Positions 24,282-33,554 of a stretch of DNA of 64,000 bases are shown here, in pieces. The stretch's first letter is position 1. The number at the start of each line of letters is the position of its first letter. Both the position numbers and the translations under genes were made by a program. The notes below the pieces were generated by a model. That model ran no database searches and was not told the origin of the DNA. It saw only the letters and a list, made by a program, of their open reading frames with translations. The stretch comes from Ktedonobacteraceae bacterium (GTDB lineage: Bacteria > Chloroflexota > Ktedonobacteria > Ktedonobacterales > Ktedonobacteraceae), in contig DASRBN010000011.1 in the NCBI GenBank assembly GCA_035653615.1, forward strand, positions 1 to 64,000, written 5' to 3'.

Positions 24282-25583
24282 TCAGACATACCAATCGCCG
24301 CGCGTCAGAGGCAGTCGGCTATCGCCATGGTCAGGTTTAGCCAGCAGCGTCTGATAAATGTTCGTCCGGCCAGTTTTGAAAGCATGGATCGATGCGGCCA
24401 TGTATAGCCGCCAGATACGATAGGTGACCTCGTTGGTATAGTGGCGCGCCTCCTCGGCATGAGCCTCCAATCGTTTGACCCAATGGCGCAGCGTGAGCGC
24501 ATAATGCTCGCGCAGGCTTTCAACGTCGCGTACCTCGAAGCCGCTTGCCTCGGCTATGCGCAATGTTGTACTGATCGGCACCAGTTCACCATCTGGAAAC
24601 ACATATTTCTGGTTAAAGGATGATTCCTGCAAAGCGGTTGCGGTCATCACACTGGCTATTCCATGGTTAAGGAAGACTCCGCCCGGTCGCAAGAGGTGCC
24701 ACGCCTGTTTAAAATATGTGGGCAGCAGCGCCTCACCCACGTGTTCAAACATACCCACGCTCACAATTTTCTCATAGGTGTGTTCCTCGTTCACATCGCG
24801 ATAATCGCGCATCTCCACGCAGCAGCGATCGGTTAAACCCGCCTGCCGGATACGCTCCTGCGCCAGGTCTGCTTGCGCCTGGCTCAAGGTAATGCCATAG
24901 GTGTCGACGCCATAATGTTGCGCGGCATAGATCACCAATCCACCCCAGCCGCAGCCGATATCCAGCAGACGCTCTCCCGGGCGCAAGCGCAACTTGCGAC
25001 AAATATACTCGAGCTTGCGCTGCTGGGCTGTATCCAGGTCGTCATCGGGACTGGCAAAGTAGGCGCAAGAGTAGACCATGTGCTGATCCAGCCAGAGCGC
25101 ATAGAAATCATTGGAACGATTGTAGTGATAGGAGATGGCCTGCTTATCGCGCTCTTTCGAGTGCAACGCGCCCCGCAATCTGGCGCCTGAATCGCCAGGG
25201 CGAGGTTGGCCTGTGCGAGGCAAGCTCAACAACCGTTTCCCATAGCGGACCTGCGCCATCTTTCCCCAACGCTCATCCATGATCTGATCCGCTACCGGAA
25301 ACACGGCTTCGATATCCCCCTCGATATCAAAGTCATTGTAAATATACGCCTCGCCCAGATTCAGTTCGCTGGGCGGCAGGAACATCTTCCGCAGGGCCCC
25401 CGGATGCTGGAGTACCAGTGTGAAACGGGGTGGCTCATCCGCTTCCGGCTTTGATTGCCAGACCGTTCCTTCCCACAGCCGCACAGCAAAGGCAGGCACC
25501 TCCGCGGAGCCGAAAAAATCTTGTAACAATGATAGGGTGGTTTGGATGGCCGGATCGGTCGTTTTTGTGGTTTGCGAAGCCAT
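24282..25583 (-). CDS. cfa: Cyclopropane-fatty-acyl-phospholipid synthase family methyltransferase
   Basis: The 433-residue protein has the SAM-binding motif LLDIGCGWGGLVIYAAQHYG, followed by YGITLSQAQADLAQERI, the CFA-type MVYSCAYFASPDDDLDTAQQ and KIVSVGMFEHVG. An N-terminal lipid-interaction region (FTLVLQHPGALRKMF, LNLGEAYIYNDFDIEGDIE) is present. It adds a methylene group from SAM across the double bond of membrane phospholipid acyl chains. The ATG at 25583 is preferred over an upstream TTG at 25616 because AAAGGAGC precedes it and the TTG would overlap dprA. It lies 16 bases behind dprA on the same strand. Confidence 0.93.
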   Translation of the reverse strand: MASQTTKTTDPAIQTTLSLLQDFFGSAEVPAFAVRLWEGTVWQSKPEADEPPRFTLVLQHPGALRKMFLPPSELNLGEAYIYNDFDIEGDIEAVFPVADQIMDERWGKMAQVRYGKRLLSLPRTGQPRPGDSGARLRGALHSKERDKQAISYHYNRSNDFYALWLDQHMVYSCAYFASPDDDLDTAQQRKLEYICRKLRLRPGERLLDIGCGWGGLVIYAAQHYGVDTYGITLSQAQADLAQERIRQAGLTDRCCVEMRDYRDVNEEHTYEKIVSVGMFEHVGEALLPTYFKQAWHLLRPGGVFLNHGIASVMTATALQESSFNQKYVFPDGELVPISTTLRIAEASGFEVRDVESLREHYALTLRHWVKRLEAHAEEARHYTNEVTYRIWRLYMAASIHAFKTGRTNIYQTLLAKPDHGDSRLPLTRGDWYV

Positions 25584-25599
25584 AGCCTCTTTGCTCCTT

Positions 25600-26742
25600 T
25601 CATCTCGCCAGTACAAACTGCATCCCCCCCACCTGCCTCACCATCCCTTTCAATTCCATCATCATTAGCGTGGCAGTAACCGTCGTGGTCGCCAACCCCG
25701 ATTCACGAATCAGGTCGTCCACGTGGCGCGGCTCGTGGCCGATCAAATCCAGAAGCACACGCTCTTCGGCATTCTCCGGTAGCGCCGCCTGCATCTCGAT
25801 ATGTTGCGGGATCATGAAGAGATTGAGAGCCTCCAGAATGTCCTTCACGTCCATCACCGGGCGGGCACCGTCCTGGATCAGGCGGTTAACGCCCTTGCTC
25901 CTGCTGGAGAGAATGCTGCCGGGAACGGCGAAGACCTCGCGCCCCTGCTTCAGGGCAAAGTTGGCGGTAATCAATGCCCCGCTTTTTTCGGGCGCTTCGA
26001 TGACCAGTACACCGAGCGAAAGACCGGAGATGATGCGATTGCGAGCAGGAAAATTGCCGCTTTCGGGCTGAACTCCCAGCGGATATTCCGTAATTAAGGC
26101 TCCCTGACCTGATTCTACGATGCGACGAGCCAGGCCACGATTGATGGGCGGATAGATGGTGTCCAGGCCATTCGCCAGCACCGCTATCGTGCGACCACCG
26201 GCATCCAACGCCGCTGTGTGGGCGATGGTGTCGATGCCGAGGGCTAATCCGCTCACGACTGTAACCTTACCCTTGGCGAGGTCGCTCACCATCTGCTCGG
26301 TCACCTGGCGGCCGTAGGTGGTCGAATTGCGCGTGCCAACCACAGCCAGCGCGAATTGATCGGCCTCTGTAAAAGTGCCATAAATATAGAGTACGGGCGG
26401 CGGAGCATCGACTTCTTTAAGCAGCGCAGGGTACGTTTTGTCCTTCCAGGTAATTACTCGAATGTGTAATTTGTCCAGGCGCTCAAGCTCCCGCTGCGGT
26501 ATGATGGCGGCGCGCTGCTTCAGGAAACGTTCAATGATCTTCGGCTCCAGGCCCGCCTGTGCCAGTTCTTTGCTACCGGCATGCCATGCCGCAGCGGCAT
26601 CATCGTGAAAGAAATCGAGCAGTAACTTGAAACGGACGGGGCCTATGCCGAGCACGCGGTTGAAAGCAATCCAGTAGGCCAGTTCGTCTAATGACAGCGC
26701 GTCAGAGGGATAGTAGTGCGAGGGTGAATCAGACACTTCCAT
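25600..26742 (-). CDS. dprA: DNA processing protein DprA
   Basis: The 380-residue protein has an N-terminal HhH/SAM-like region (AYWIAFNRVLGIGPVRFKLLL), the Rossmann-type DprA domain with VVGTRNSTTYGRQVTEQM, VVSGLALGIDTIAHTAALD, TIAVLANGLDTIYPPINR and EKSGALITANFALKQGREVFAVPG, and a C-terminal winged-helix DML1-like domain (LIGHEPRHVDDLIRESGLATTTVTATLMMMEL). It protects incoming single-stranded DNA and loads RecA during transformation. Length and motifs are normal. It is likely co-transcribed with cfa. Confidence 0.95.
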   Translation of the reverse strand: MEVSDSPSHYYPSDALSLDELAYWIAFNRVLGIGPVRFKLLLDFFHDDAAAAWHAGSKELAQAGLEPKIIERFLKQRAAIIPQRELERLDKLHIRVITWKDKTYPALLKEVDAPPPVLYIYGTFTEADQFALAVVGTRNSTTYGRQVTEQMVSDLAKGKVTVVSGLALGIDTIAHTAALDAGGRTIAVLANGLDTIYPPINRGLARRIVESGQGALITEYPLGVQPESGNFPARNRIISGLSLGVLVIEAPEKSGALITANFALKQGREVFAVPGSILSSRSKGVNRLIQDGARPVMDVKDILEALNLFMIPQHIEMQAALPENAEERVLLDLIGHEPRHVDDLIRESGLATTTVTATLMMMELKGMVRQVGGMQFVLAR

Positions 26743-26930
26743 CTTGCTTGTCCATCCTTACGAAAGATTTTTCCCTCAAAGTTGCCCCCGCTCACTCATA
26801 GGAGCCTGGTTGCTGTGAGTCGTGCCCTATTCTACAAGATTTCCAGCCTTCTGTATAGTCACTTAATACTGGTGATTGCCCAGAAGTGGCCAGGACCAGG
26901 AAAGCACGCGGTATCTCAAGGCTGGGCACA

Positions 26931-27014
26931 GGATTCTTCGCTACGCTCAGAATGACAGGCCCGAGCGCAGCCAGGTGCCTCCGGGCCTGTCATTCTGAGC
27001 GTAGCGAAGAATCC
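26931..27014. repeat. Perfect 33-bp inverted repeat (dispersed hairpin element)
   Basis: The left arm, 26931-26963, begins GGATTCTTCGCTACGCTC and is the exact reverse complement of the right arm, 26982-27014; the loop is 18 bases. A variant with the same ACTCAGAATGACATG-type core lies at 63315-63351. The ATTCTTCGCT...CAGAATGACA signature is one seen as an interspersed palindrome in many bacterial genomes. It fills part of the 530-base gap between dprA and the penicillin-binding protein gene; nothing else is seen in 26743-27274. Confidence 0.88.
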
Positions 27015-27274
27015 CTGGCCTCACCTATGCTGTAGCCAAAATAGGTAGTTCTGTTAACCTGTTTATGTTCCAGCGTTGAGATAATCAAGTCGAAGCTTCT
27101 ACCAAGCTTCTGGAGAGGGATGGCGAGGGGAGGATAAAAGTTTGTTTTTCCCGGAAACTACGCAAGCGCTTCGTTCTTTTAGAAAGACAAAGGACGAGAG
27201 ACTTAGAGATGCCACCAGCTGGGGGTTGGCGGCATCCGCACTAGAAGATATTGACGATATCAAGGAAATCTGTA

Positions 27275-30049
27275 ATGAGCAATAACTTCGACAATCAACA
27301 ATATTCGAATGGATATCAACCCGAAGCCGGAAATGGATACCAGCAAAACCGCCCGGCAGGAAGCCTGTTACGCGATTACGCCAGGCAACAACTCCAGGTA
27401 CCTCAGCAATATTCTCCTCCTGCTAATTCTCAGACGCAAGGGCCACCTTCTTATTCACCCATGCCTGTGCCATCTGCGCCGCCACAGCAACCACCACAAC
27501 AAGGATGGCCTTCACCACAGGGATGGCCCTCGCCCTCGTTGTTATCAAACGCGGTACAGATGGTGCGCAGCTGGTCCGGTAAAATAGTAGCAGCCCGCAA
27601 TGTCAATGTTCCCCAGGAGCCGCTCGTCCTGTATCATCCACCTACGCCGCCTGATCTACACAGGCGCTCGGAACGCTGGCAACGTTCGCGGGCGGTACGC
27701 ATCTCGATGCGTATGCGCCACCGCAGAGCACGCTGGAAACGCGCCCGGCCCAATAGTAAAAAAATCTGGGCTATCGTAGCTACTGTTTTCGCGCTGCTGC
27801 TGGTCATCGCTTCATCGGGGGCAACTGCCGCGGCCTACGCTTACTATCAGAGTCAGCTGCCGCAAGTCCAGGGACTGGCATCACGGGTGGGAGTTGACCA
27901 GACCACGCATATTTACGACCGCAACGGCGTACTCCTCTTTAATGCCTATGATAGTGCAGGACGCAGCACTCCTGTTGCTTATAATCAAATTCCAGGGGTC
28001 ATGCAGGACGCAATGATCGCGGCAGAAGACAATACCTTTTGGGATAATGCGGGCATCAATCCGCTGGCGATTATCCGCGCCGCCACTCAGAACGTATCAT
28101 CGGGCCAGATTCAGAGCGGCGCCAGTACGATTACACAGCAATTAGTGAAGAACTTGACGGGCAATACCCAGGATACATTGCAACGTAAAATTCCCGAAGC
28201 AGCGCTGGCAATCGGTCTGACGCAGCAGTATCCCAAGTGGAAAATCCTGGAGATGTACTTCAATGTCGCTCCTTTCGGCGCGCAAGATGTTGGCGTCGAA
28301 GCGGCTGTCGAGGACTTCTTTGGCCTGAAACCGCATTGCGATAAGAACTTCAAATGCACCCCGGCCATCGTCAACCTGGCCCTTGATAAGAATGGCCATC
28401 CTGATCCTGTCCTGGCGCTGGCACGCGCATCGTTGCTGGCCGGCATGCCGCAGGATCCGCCTGCTTACGACCCAACCGTGAGTTCCAGCAATCTACAGCA
28501 GGCGCTCTTACGCCAGCAGTATGTTTTAAGCCAGATGCTCGCGCTACATATGGACATAAACCTTGGGCTGGGAGATCAGATCCAGGATTATGGTCCGATC
28601 ACACAGGACATGGTGAATCAGGCAGAAGCATTGACGGCCAAAATGACGTTCCCCGGCTATCACTATTTTAAAAAGGACCCACATTTCGTGGATTGGATCA
28701 TTTCGCAGCTGGAGACGGCATTGGGAAATGGCGATCCGCAGGTTGGAGTACACCTGTTTCTGTCGGGCGGATTCAACATTCGCACCACTATAGACTCGAA
28801 CCTGGAATCCTTCGTGGAGAATGCCGTGCATCGTCATCTGGATGAACCGGAATACCAGCCCCTTGTAGGCGGTGATGGGCCGCTTAATACTGTCGAGAAT
28901 GTCAACGATTCCGCGGTAGTGGTGATGAACGCGCATGACGGCGAAATTCTGGCTATGGACGGCAGCGCAAACTTTAATTCTAACGATCCTAGAATTGATG
29001 GACAATATAATGCCGCCCTCTCGCCGCGCCAGCCCGGTTCATCCTTCAAACCCATCGTCTACGCGACGGCATTCGAGATGGGATGGTACCCCGGAATCGT
29101 GCTGCCAGATGTGAAGACCTACTTCCCCAAGTATTATGGACCGCAGAGTGGTGATCCTACGAAAATCGCTTACGTGCCTTCCGATTACGGCGGCAGCTAT
29201 AACAACACAAAATGGCCCATTCACATGGACCTGCAGAACTCGTTCAACATCCCGGCAATCAAGGCCCTCATGTATGCCGGCACGCAAAACGTGCTGACAA
29301 CGGCAGAACGCATGGGCATAACAGGAATAGACCCGAAAACTTTGGGCCCTGCTTTTGCGCTCGGAACTGCTGGAGTTTCCCTGCTCCAGATGGTAGGCGC
29401 CTACCAGGTCTTTGCCGACCAGGGCGTGCGCGTTCCACCGCAGGGCGTCCTGGATATCTGGGACAACTATGGAGACCATATCTACCATTTTGACCCCAGC
29501 CATCCTCAAGGCGTGCAGGTAATCAGCAAACAGATCGCCTTTTTGATTACCTCGATGCTGACCGACGAGAATGCCCGCAGCTACGAGTTCGAAACTGATC
29601 ATGTGCTTTCCATGTGGGACTGGACACTGCCGAACGGTACTCACCCGGCAGTAGCGGCCAAAACTGGCACGACCGACAGCTTCAGAGATAACTGGACGCT
29701 TGGCTATACGTCAAATGTGGTAGTAGGAGTCTGGTCCGGCAATGCTGACAATAGCATCATGTACAATCACGTCATTGGTATCACGGGTGCCGCGCCTATC
29801 TGGCACAGCGTGATCGAACGCGTGAGCGGTCATTGCGAGGGCGACCCGCTCCTGCCATGCGGCAACATTTCAACCATTTTACCGCCAGGACAGTTCCAGG
29901 TGCCTCCTGGAGTGCTTCAGCAAACCGTCTCGGCACAGACAGGCCTCTATGGAAGTGGCTATACCGACTGGATGCTGATGAGCGATATTCCCCAGCCCAT
30001 AAGTGGTAACAATGGGAACGGGAATCAAAATGGAACACAAACACCATAG
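27275..30049 (+). CDS. Class A penicillin-binding protein (GT51 plus transpeptidase)
   Basis: The 924-residue protein has a long Pro/Gln/Tyr-rich cytoplasmic N-terminus (about 1-150), a basic stretch (MRMRHRRARWKRARP) and one membrane anchor (IWAIVATVFALLLVIASSGA). The GT51 glycosyltransferase domain has AMIAAEDNTFWDNAGINP and SGASTITQQLVKNLTGN. The transpeptidase domain has the catalytic Ser in QPGSSFKPIVYA, SFN in LQNSFNIPAIK and KTGTTDSFRDNW. It polymerises and cross-links peptidoglycan outside the membrane. The ATG at 27275 follows AAGGA and is favoured over an upstream in-frame TTG. The disordered Gln/Pro N-terminus is unusually long and may recruit partners. Confidence 0.94.
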   Translation: MSNNFDNQQYSNGYQPEAGNGYQQNRPAGSLLRDYARQQLQVPQQYSPPANSQTQGPPSYSPMPVPSAPPQQPPQQGWPSPQGWPSPSLLSNAVQMVRSWSGKIVAARNVNVPQEPLVLYHPPTPPDLHRRSERWQRSRAVRISMRMRHRRARWKRARPNSKKIWAIVATVFALLLVIASSGATAAAYAYYQSQLPQVQGLASRVGVDQTTHIYDRNGVLLFNAYDSAGRSTPVAYNQIPGVMQDAMIAAEDNTFWDNAGINPLAIIRAATQNVSSGQIQSGASTITQQLVKNLTGNTQDTLQRKIPEAALAIGLTQQYPKWKILEMYFNVAPFGAQDVGVEAAVEDFFGLKPHCDKNFKCTPAIVNLALDKNGHPDPVLALARASLLAGMPQDPPAYDPTVSSSNLQQALLRQQYVLSQMLALHMDINLGLGDQIQDYGPITQDMVNQAEALTAKMTFPGYHYFKKDPHFVDWIISQLETALGNGDPQVGVHLFLSGGFNIRTTIDSNLESFVENAVHRHLDEPEYQPLVGGDGPLNTVENVNDSAVVVMNAHDGEILAMDGSANFNSNDPRIDGQYNAALSPRQPGSSFKPIVYATAFEMGWYPGIVLPDVKTYFPKYYGPQSGDPTKIAYVPSDYGGSYNNTKWPIHMDLQNSFNIPAIKALMYAGTQNVLTTAERMGITGIDPKTLGPAFALGTAGVSLLQMVGAYQVFADQGVRVPPQGVLDIWDNYGDHIYHFDPSHPQGVQVISKQIAFLITSMLTDENARSYEFETDHVLSMWDWTLPNGTHPAVAAKTGTTDSFRDNWTLGYTSNVVVGVWSGNADNSIMYNHVIGITGAAPIWHSVIERVSGHCEGDPLLPCGNISTILPPGQFQVPPGVLQQTVSAQTGLYGSGYTDWMLMSDIPQPISGNNGNGNQNGTQTP

Positions 30050-30072
30050 TCATTTCTCTCATATAGCGCCGC

Positions 30073-30118
30073 GAGCAACAGAAGGCCTCCTCAATATTGA
30101 GGGGGTCTTCTGTTGCTC
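30073..30118 (+). terminator. Hairpin terminator
   Basis: GAGCAACAGAAGGCCTCCTC pairs with GAGGGGGTCTTCTGTTGCTC apart from small mismatches, loop AATATT. It follows the penicillin-binding protein gene by 24 bases; the trailing sequence (TATAG) has no long T run. Confidence 0.7.
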
Positions 30119-30141
30119 TATAGTACCTCTGCTTTAAACCC

Positions 30142-30201
30142 TTGACAAACACGGCTGCCGAGTGCTATTCTGTACTTGCACTCTCATGGTGAGAGTGCTA
30201 G
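30142..30201 (+). promoter_or_regulatory. Heat-shock promoter with CIRCE operator
   Basis: TTGACA (30142-30147) with TATTCT (30166-30171) at 18-base spacing is followed by a CIRCE element at 30176-30201: TTGCACTC, nine bases, GAGTGCTAG. The consensus is TTAGCACTC-N9-GAGTGCTAA. HrcA binds CIRCE, so the hrcA-dnaK-dnaJ genes should be autoregulated. A second TTGACA at 30211 with a weak -10 may be an additional promoter. Confidence 0.88.
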
Positions 30202-30270
30202 CAATCATCCTTGACAAACGAAGTATCATACCTTTATCTACTACTGGATGCCGTGAGGATATCTGAGCAT

Positions 30271-31329
30271 ATGATGCCAATGAGCCCGCGCAAGCAGCAA
30301 ATCCTGCGCGCACTTGTCGAAGAATACATCCACACTGCTACACCTGTTGCGTCTGAGACCCTGGTGCGTAAATATGGTCTGAGTTTCAGTTCCGCTACTG
30401 TTCGTCATGAGCTGGCCGGGCTGGAGGAAGGGCATCTCATCTACCAGCCGCATACGTCCGCCGGGCGCGTTCCTACTGACCTGGGATACCGCTATTTTGT
30501 GGAGCATCTCATGCAGGAATCGGCGCTCTCGCTGGATGAGCAGCGCCTCATTCGCCACCAGTTCTACCAGGTGCAGGACCAGCTGGATCAGTGGGTGCGC
30601 CTGACCGCTTCGGTTATGGCGCGTTTGTTGCACAGCGCGGCAGTCATGACACCCCCACGAGCGAATGAGGGACGGCTAAAGCACTTCGAGGTGCTGTCCG
30701 TTACCGAACTTTCCGCTCACCTGGTGCTCGTGCTGACGGATGGAACGGTAAAGCAGCAACGATTGCTCCTGGAGTATCCGATCGAGCAGGAAGAATTAAG
30801 CTCATCAGCAGATCGTTTGAACAGGCTTCTCCAGGAAAAAAGTGCTGGCGAGGTAAAAAAGATACTCGAACAAAATGAACTTTCGCCGGTAGAGCATCTG
30901 ATCGGCAGCACCATCGCACGTATTCTAGAGCAACATGGCGACCCGCTGGGCGACATATTCTACCGCGAAGGCGTCGTCAATATCCTGGAGCAGCCGGAGT
31001 ACAGCCGCATGGGACCGGAAGAAGAGCGCAGCGAACGCGTGCGTAAAGTGATGGAAGTATTGGAGCAAAATCGTTTCCTTCCAGCCCTTGCCTCACACTT
31101 GCGCGAATCCGACGGCGTGCAGGTGATCATCGGCGGTGAGAACGAGTGGGATGAGATGAAGGATGTCAGCCTGGTTGTAGCCCGCTATGGACATGAGGGC
31201 AAGATCGGCGGTTTATTGGGCGTCATCGGCCCTACCCGCATGCAATACGGACGTGCCATCGCCGTAGTGCGCTACATGACCCAGGTAATGAACGAGCTAC
31301 TGGCTGAAGTCTATGGATTTGACGAGTGA
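30271..31329 (+). CDS. hrcA: Heat-inducible transcription repressor HrcA
   Basis: The 352-residue protein has a winged-helix N-terminus (SPRKQQILRALVEEYIHTATPVAS, ETLVRKYGLSFSSATVRHELAGLEEGHL, PHTSAGRVPTDLGYRYFVEHL), a GAF-like middle and a dimerisation C-terminus (VVARYGHEGKIGGLLGVIGPTRMQYGRAIAVVRYM). It represses chaperone genes through CIRCE, which lies at 30176-30201. The open frame reaches back to a TTG at 30211, but that TTG is part of a TTGACA box; the family start pattern (xxRKQxILRxxVEEYI) fits the ATG at 30271. Confidence 0.95.
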   Translation: MMPMSPRKQQILRALVEEYIHTATPVASETLVRKYGLSFSSATVRHELAGLEEGHLIYQPHTSAGRVPTDLGYRYFVEHLMQESALSLDEQRLIRHQFYQVQDQLDQWVRLTASVMARLLHSAAVMTPPRANEGRLKHFEVLSVTELSAHLVLVLTDGTVKQQRLLLEYPIEQEELSSSADRLNRLLQEKSAGEVKKILEQNELSPVEHLIGSTIARILEQHGDPLGDIFYREGVVNILEQPEYSRMGPEEERSERVRKVMEVLEQNRFLPALASHLRESDGVQVIIGGENEWDEMKDVSLVVARYGHEGKIGGLLGVIGPTRMQYGRAIAVVRYMTQVMNELLAEVYGFDE

Positions 31330-31381
31330 GTAGGGGTCGCGCCCGATTCAGGTTGGGCGACCCATTCGGGGTCGCCCCTAC
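31330..31381. repeat. GC-rich dispersed palindrome
   Basis: GTAGGGGTCGCGCCCGA and GGTCGCCCCTAC form an imperfect hairpin with an internal TGGGCGACCC arm. A similar GTAGGGG...CCCCTAC hairpin lies at 39241-39274. It sits between hrcA and dnaK and is probably a REP-like dispersed repeat rather than a specific regulator. Confidence 0.6.
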
Positions 31382-31429
31382 GCATTTATAATAAACAATT
31401 GATACACTATACATTTTTAGGAGGCAACT

Positions 31430-33349
31430 GTGCCAAAGGTTATTGGAATCGATCTGGGAACAACCAACTCGTGCGTCGCCGTCATGGAAGGCGGTGAGCC
31501 TGTCGTTATTCCGAACGCGGAAGGGGCACGCACCACTCCCTCCATCGTAGCAATGAATAAGAATGGCGAGCGGCTCGTCGGTGAGGTGGCAAAGCGCCAG
31601 GCTGTCACCAATCCTGAGAACACCATCTACTCCATCAAGCGCTTCATGGGTCGCAAGTATGATGATCCTGAAGTGGATCGCGACCGGCGGTTGGTGCCAT
31701 ATAAAGTGGTGCGGGCAAGCAACGGCGATGCCTGGGTAGAGGTGCAGGGCAAGCAGTATAGCCCGCCGGAAATCTCGGCCATGATCCTGCAGAAACTCAA
31801 GACCGACGCCGAGGCCTATCTCGGAGAGCGTGTGACGCAGGCTGTGATTACCGTTCCGGCCTACTTCAATGACGCGCAGCGCCAGGCGACCAAAGATGCC
31901 GGTAAGATCGCCGGCCTGGAAGTCCTGCGTATCATCAACGAGCCGACAGCTGCATCGCTGGCATACGGCCTGGACAAGAAAAAGGACGAGCGTATCGGCG
32001 TCTATGATCTTGGTGGTGGCACATTCGATATCTCGATCCTGGAACTCGGCGATGGCGTTTTCGAGGTCAAGAGTACCAACGGTGATACACACCTGGGCGG
32101 CGATGACTTCGACCAGCGCATCATCAACTGGATGGCCGATGAGTTTCGCAAGGAGCAGGGCATCGACCTGCGGCAGGATCGCATGGCCTTGCAGCGCTTG
32201 AAAGAGGCAGCGGAGAAGGCCAAAAAGGAACTCTCCAGCTCGATGCAGACGGAAATCAACCTGCCGTTCATCACGGCGGACGCCAGCGGCCCTAAGCACC
32301 TGAACATGACGCTGACCCGCTCAAAGCTGGAACAATTGGTAGAAGACCTGATCGAGAAATCGCGTGGTCCCGTCATGAAGGCGCTCGCTGATGCAGGCAT
32401 TCGTCCTGGAGATATCAACGAAGTCGTGCTGGTTGGCGGCCAGACGCGTATGCCGGCGGTGCAGACCCTGGTACGCCGCATTTTTGATCGCGACCCGCAT
32501 CGCGGCGTGAACCCTGACGAAGTGGTGGCCGTTGGAGCTGCTATCCAGGCAGGCGTGCTGACCGGCGATGTCAAGGATGTCCTGCTGCTGGATGTCACCC
32601 CGCTCTCCCTGGGTATCGAGACGCTGGGCGGTGTCTTTACGCGCCTGATCGAGCGCAACACAACCATTCCAACGCAAAAGAGCCAGGTTTTCTCGACTGC
32701 CAGCGACAACCAGCCGAGCGTAGAGATCAACGTCCTGCAAGGCGAGCGCGAGTTCGCCAAGGACAATCGCTCGCTGGGCAGCTTTATCCTGGATGGTATT
32801 CCACCCGCTCCTCGCGGCATCCCGCAGATCGAGGTAACGTTCGATATCGACGCCAACGGCATCGTGAACGTTTCGGCACGCGACAAGGGCACCGGGCGCG
32901 AGCAAAAGATTACCATCGTAGCTTCCAGCGGCCTCTCTAAAGACCAGATCGACCGTATGGTACGCGACGCCGAATCCCACGCTGCCGAAGACAAGCGGCG
33001 CAAGGAAGAGGTCGAGGAGCGCAACCTGGCCGATAGCGCAGCCTACCGTGCGGAAAAGAGCATCTCGGACCTGGGTGACAAGATTACCGCGGAACAAAAG
33101 AGCGAACTGGAGTCCAAAATTGCCGACATCCGGGCCGCGCTCTCAACCGATGATGTGGCTCGCATCAAAGCCTCGCGTGAGGCGCTGGAGCAATCCTTCC
33201 ATCGCATCAGCGAGTCCATCTACAGGCAGGCCGGTGCTGGCGCCGGTGGTCCGGGAGCCGACTTCGGTGGTGGTGCGGATCAGGGTAACCCCTCTGACCA
33301 GGGCGGCCCTCACGATGATACCATCGAGGGTGAATACAAAGAGATGTAG
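31430..33349 (+). CDS. dnaK: Chaperone DnaK (Hsp70)
   Basis: The 639-residue protein starts at GTG 31430 (AGGAGG six bases upstream) with [21 protein letters not shown]. ATPase-domain signatures are [40 protein letters not shown] and [14 protein letters not shown]. The substrate-binding domain follows ([30 protein letters not shown]), then a helical lid and a Gly-rich disordered tail ending [10 protein letters not shown]. It folds nascent and stress-damaged proteins with DnaJ. grpE, usually between hrcA and dnaK, is not here. Confidence 0.97.
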   Translation: MPKVIGIDLGTTNSCVAVMEGGEPVVIPNAEGARTTPSIVAMNKNGERLVGEVAKRQAVTNPENTIYSIKRFMGRKYDDPEVDRDRRLVPYKVVRASNGDAWVEVQGKQYSPPEISAMILQKLKTDAEAYLGERVTQAVITVPAYFNDAQRQATKDAGKIAGLEVLRIINEPTAASLAYGLDKKKDERIGVYDLGGGTFDISILELGDGVFEVKSTNGDTHLGGDDFDQRIINWMADEFRKEQGIDLRQDRMALQRLKEAAEKAKKELSSSMQTEINLPFITADASGPKHLNMTLTRSKLEQLVEDLIEKSRGPVMKALADAGIRPGDINEVVLVGGQTRMPAVQTLVRRIFDRDPHRGVNPDEVVAVGAAIQAGVLTGDVKDVLLLDVTPLSLGIETLGGVFTRLIERNTTIPTQKSQVFSTASDNQPSVEINVLQGEREFAKDNRSLGSFILDGIPPAPRGIPQIEVTFDIDANGIVNVSARDKGTGREQKITIVASSGLSKDQIDRMVRDAESHAAEDKRRKEEVEERNLADSAAYRAEKSISDLGDKITAEQKSELESKIADIRAALSTDDVARIKASREALEQSFHRISESIYRQAGAGAGGPGADFGGGADQGNPSDQGGPHDDTIEGEYKEM

Positions 33350-33554
33350 GGGAATAATGGGAGAACTGTCCTTGTTTAGGAATGTATCTCCTACTCTGAT
33401 ATATGGTCCAGAGGAATCTTTCAGGTATAGCAAGTCATTAGTCTTGCTATACCTGAAAAAACAATGTAGTATGGAATGAAGCACGGAAAAGCAGTTTTAA
33501 ACCTGGCAGCGCGGAAAGAGCCGCGCCCTGTTGCTCACTTTAAAGGACCGGTCG

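Noticed and set aside
30211-30270. HrcA start at TTG 30211
   Set aside because: The TTG is part of a TTGACA promoter-like box and the family N-terminus begins near 30271.
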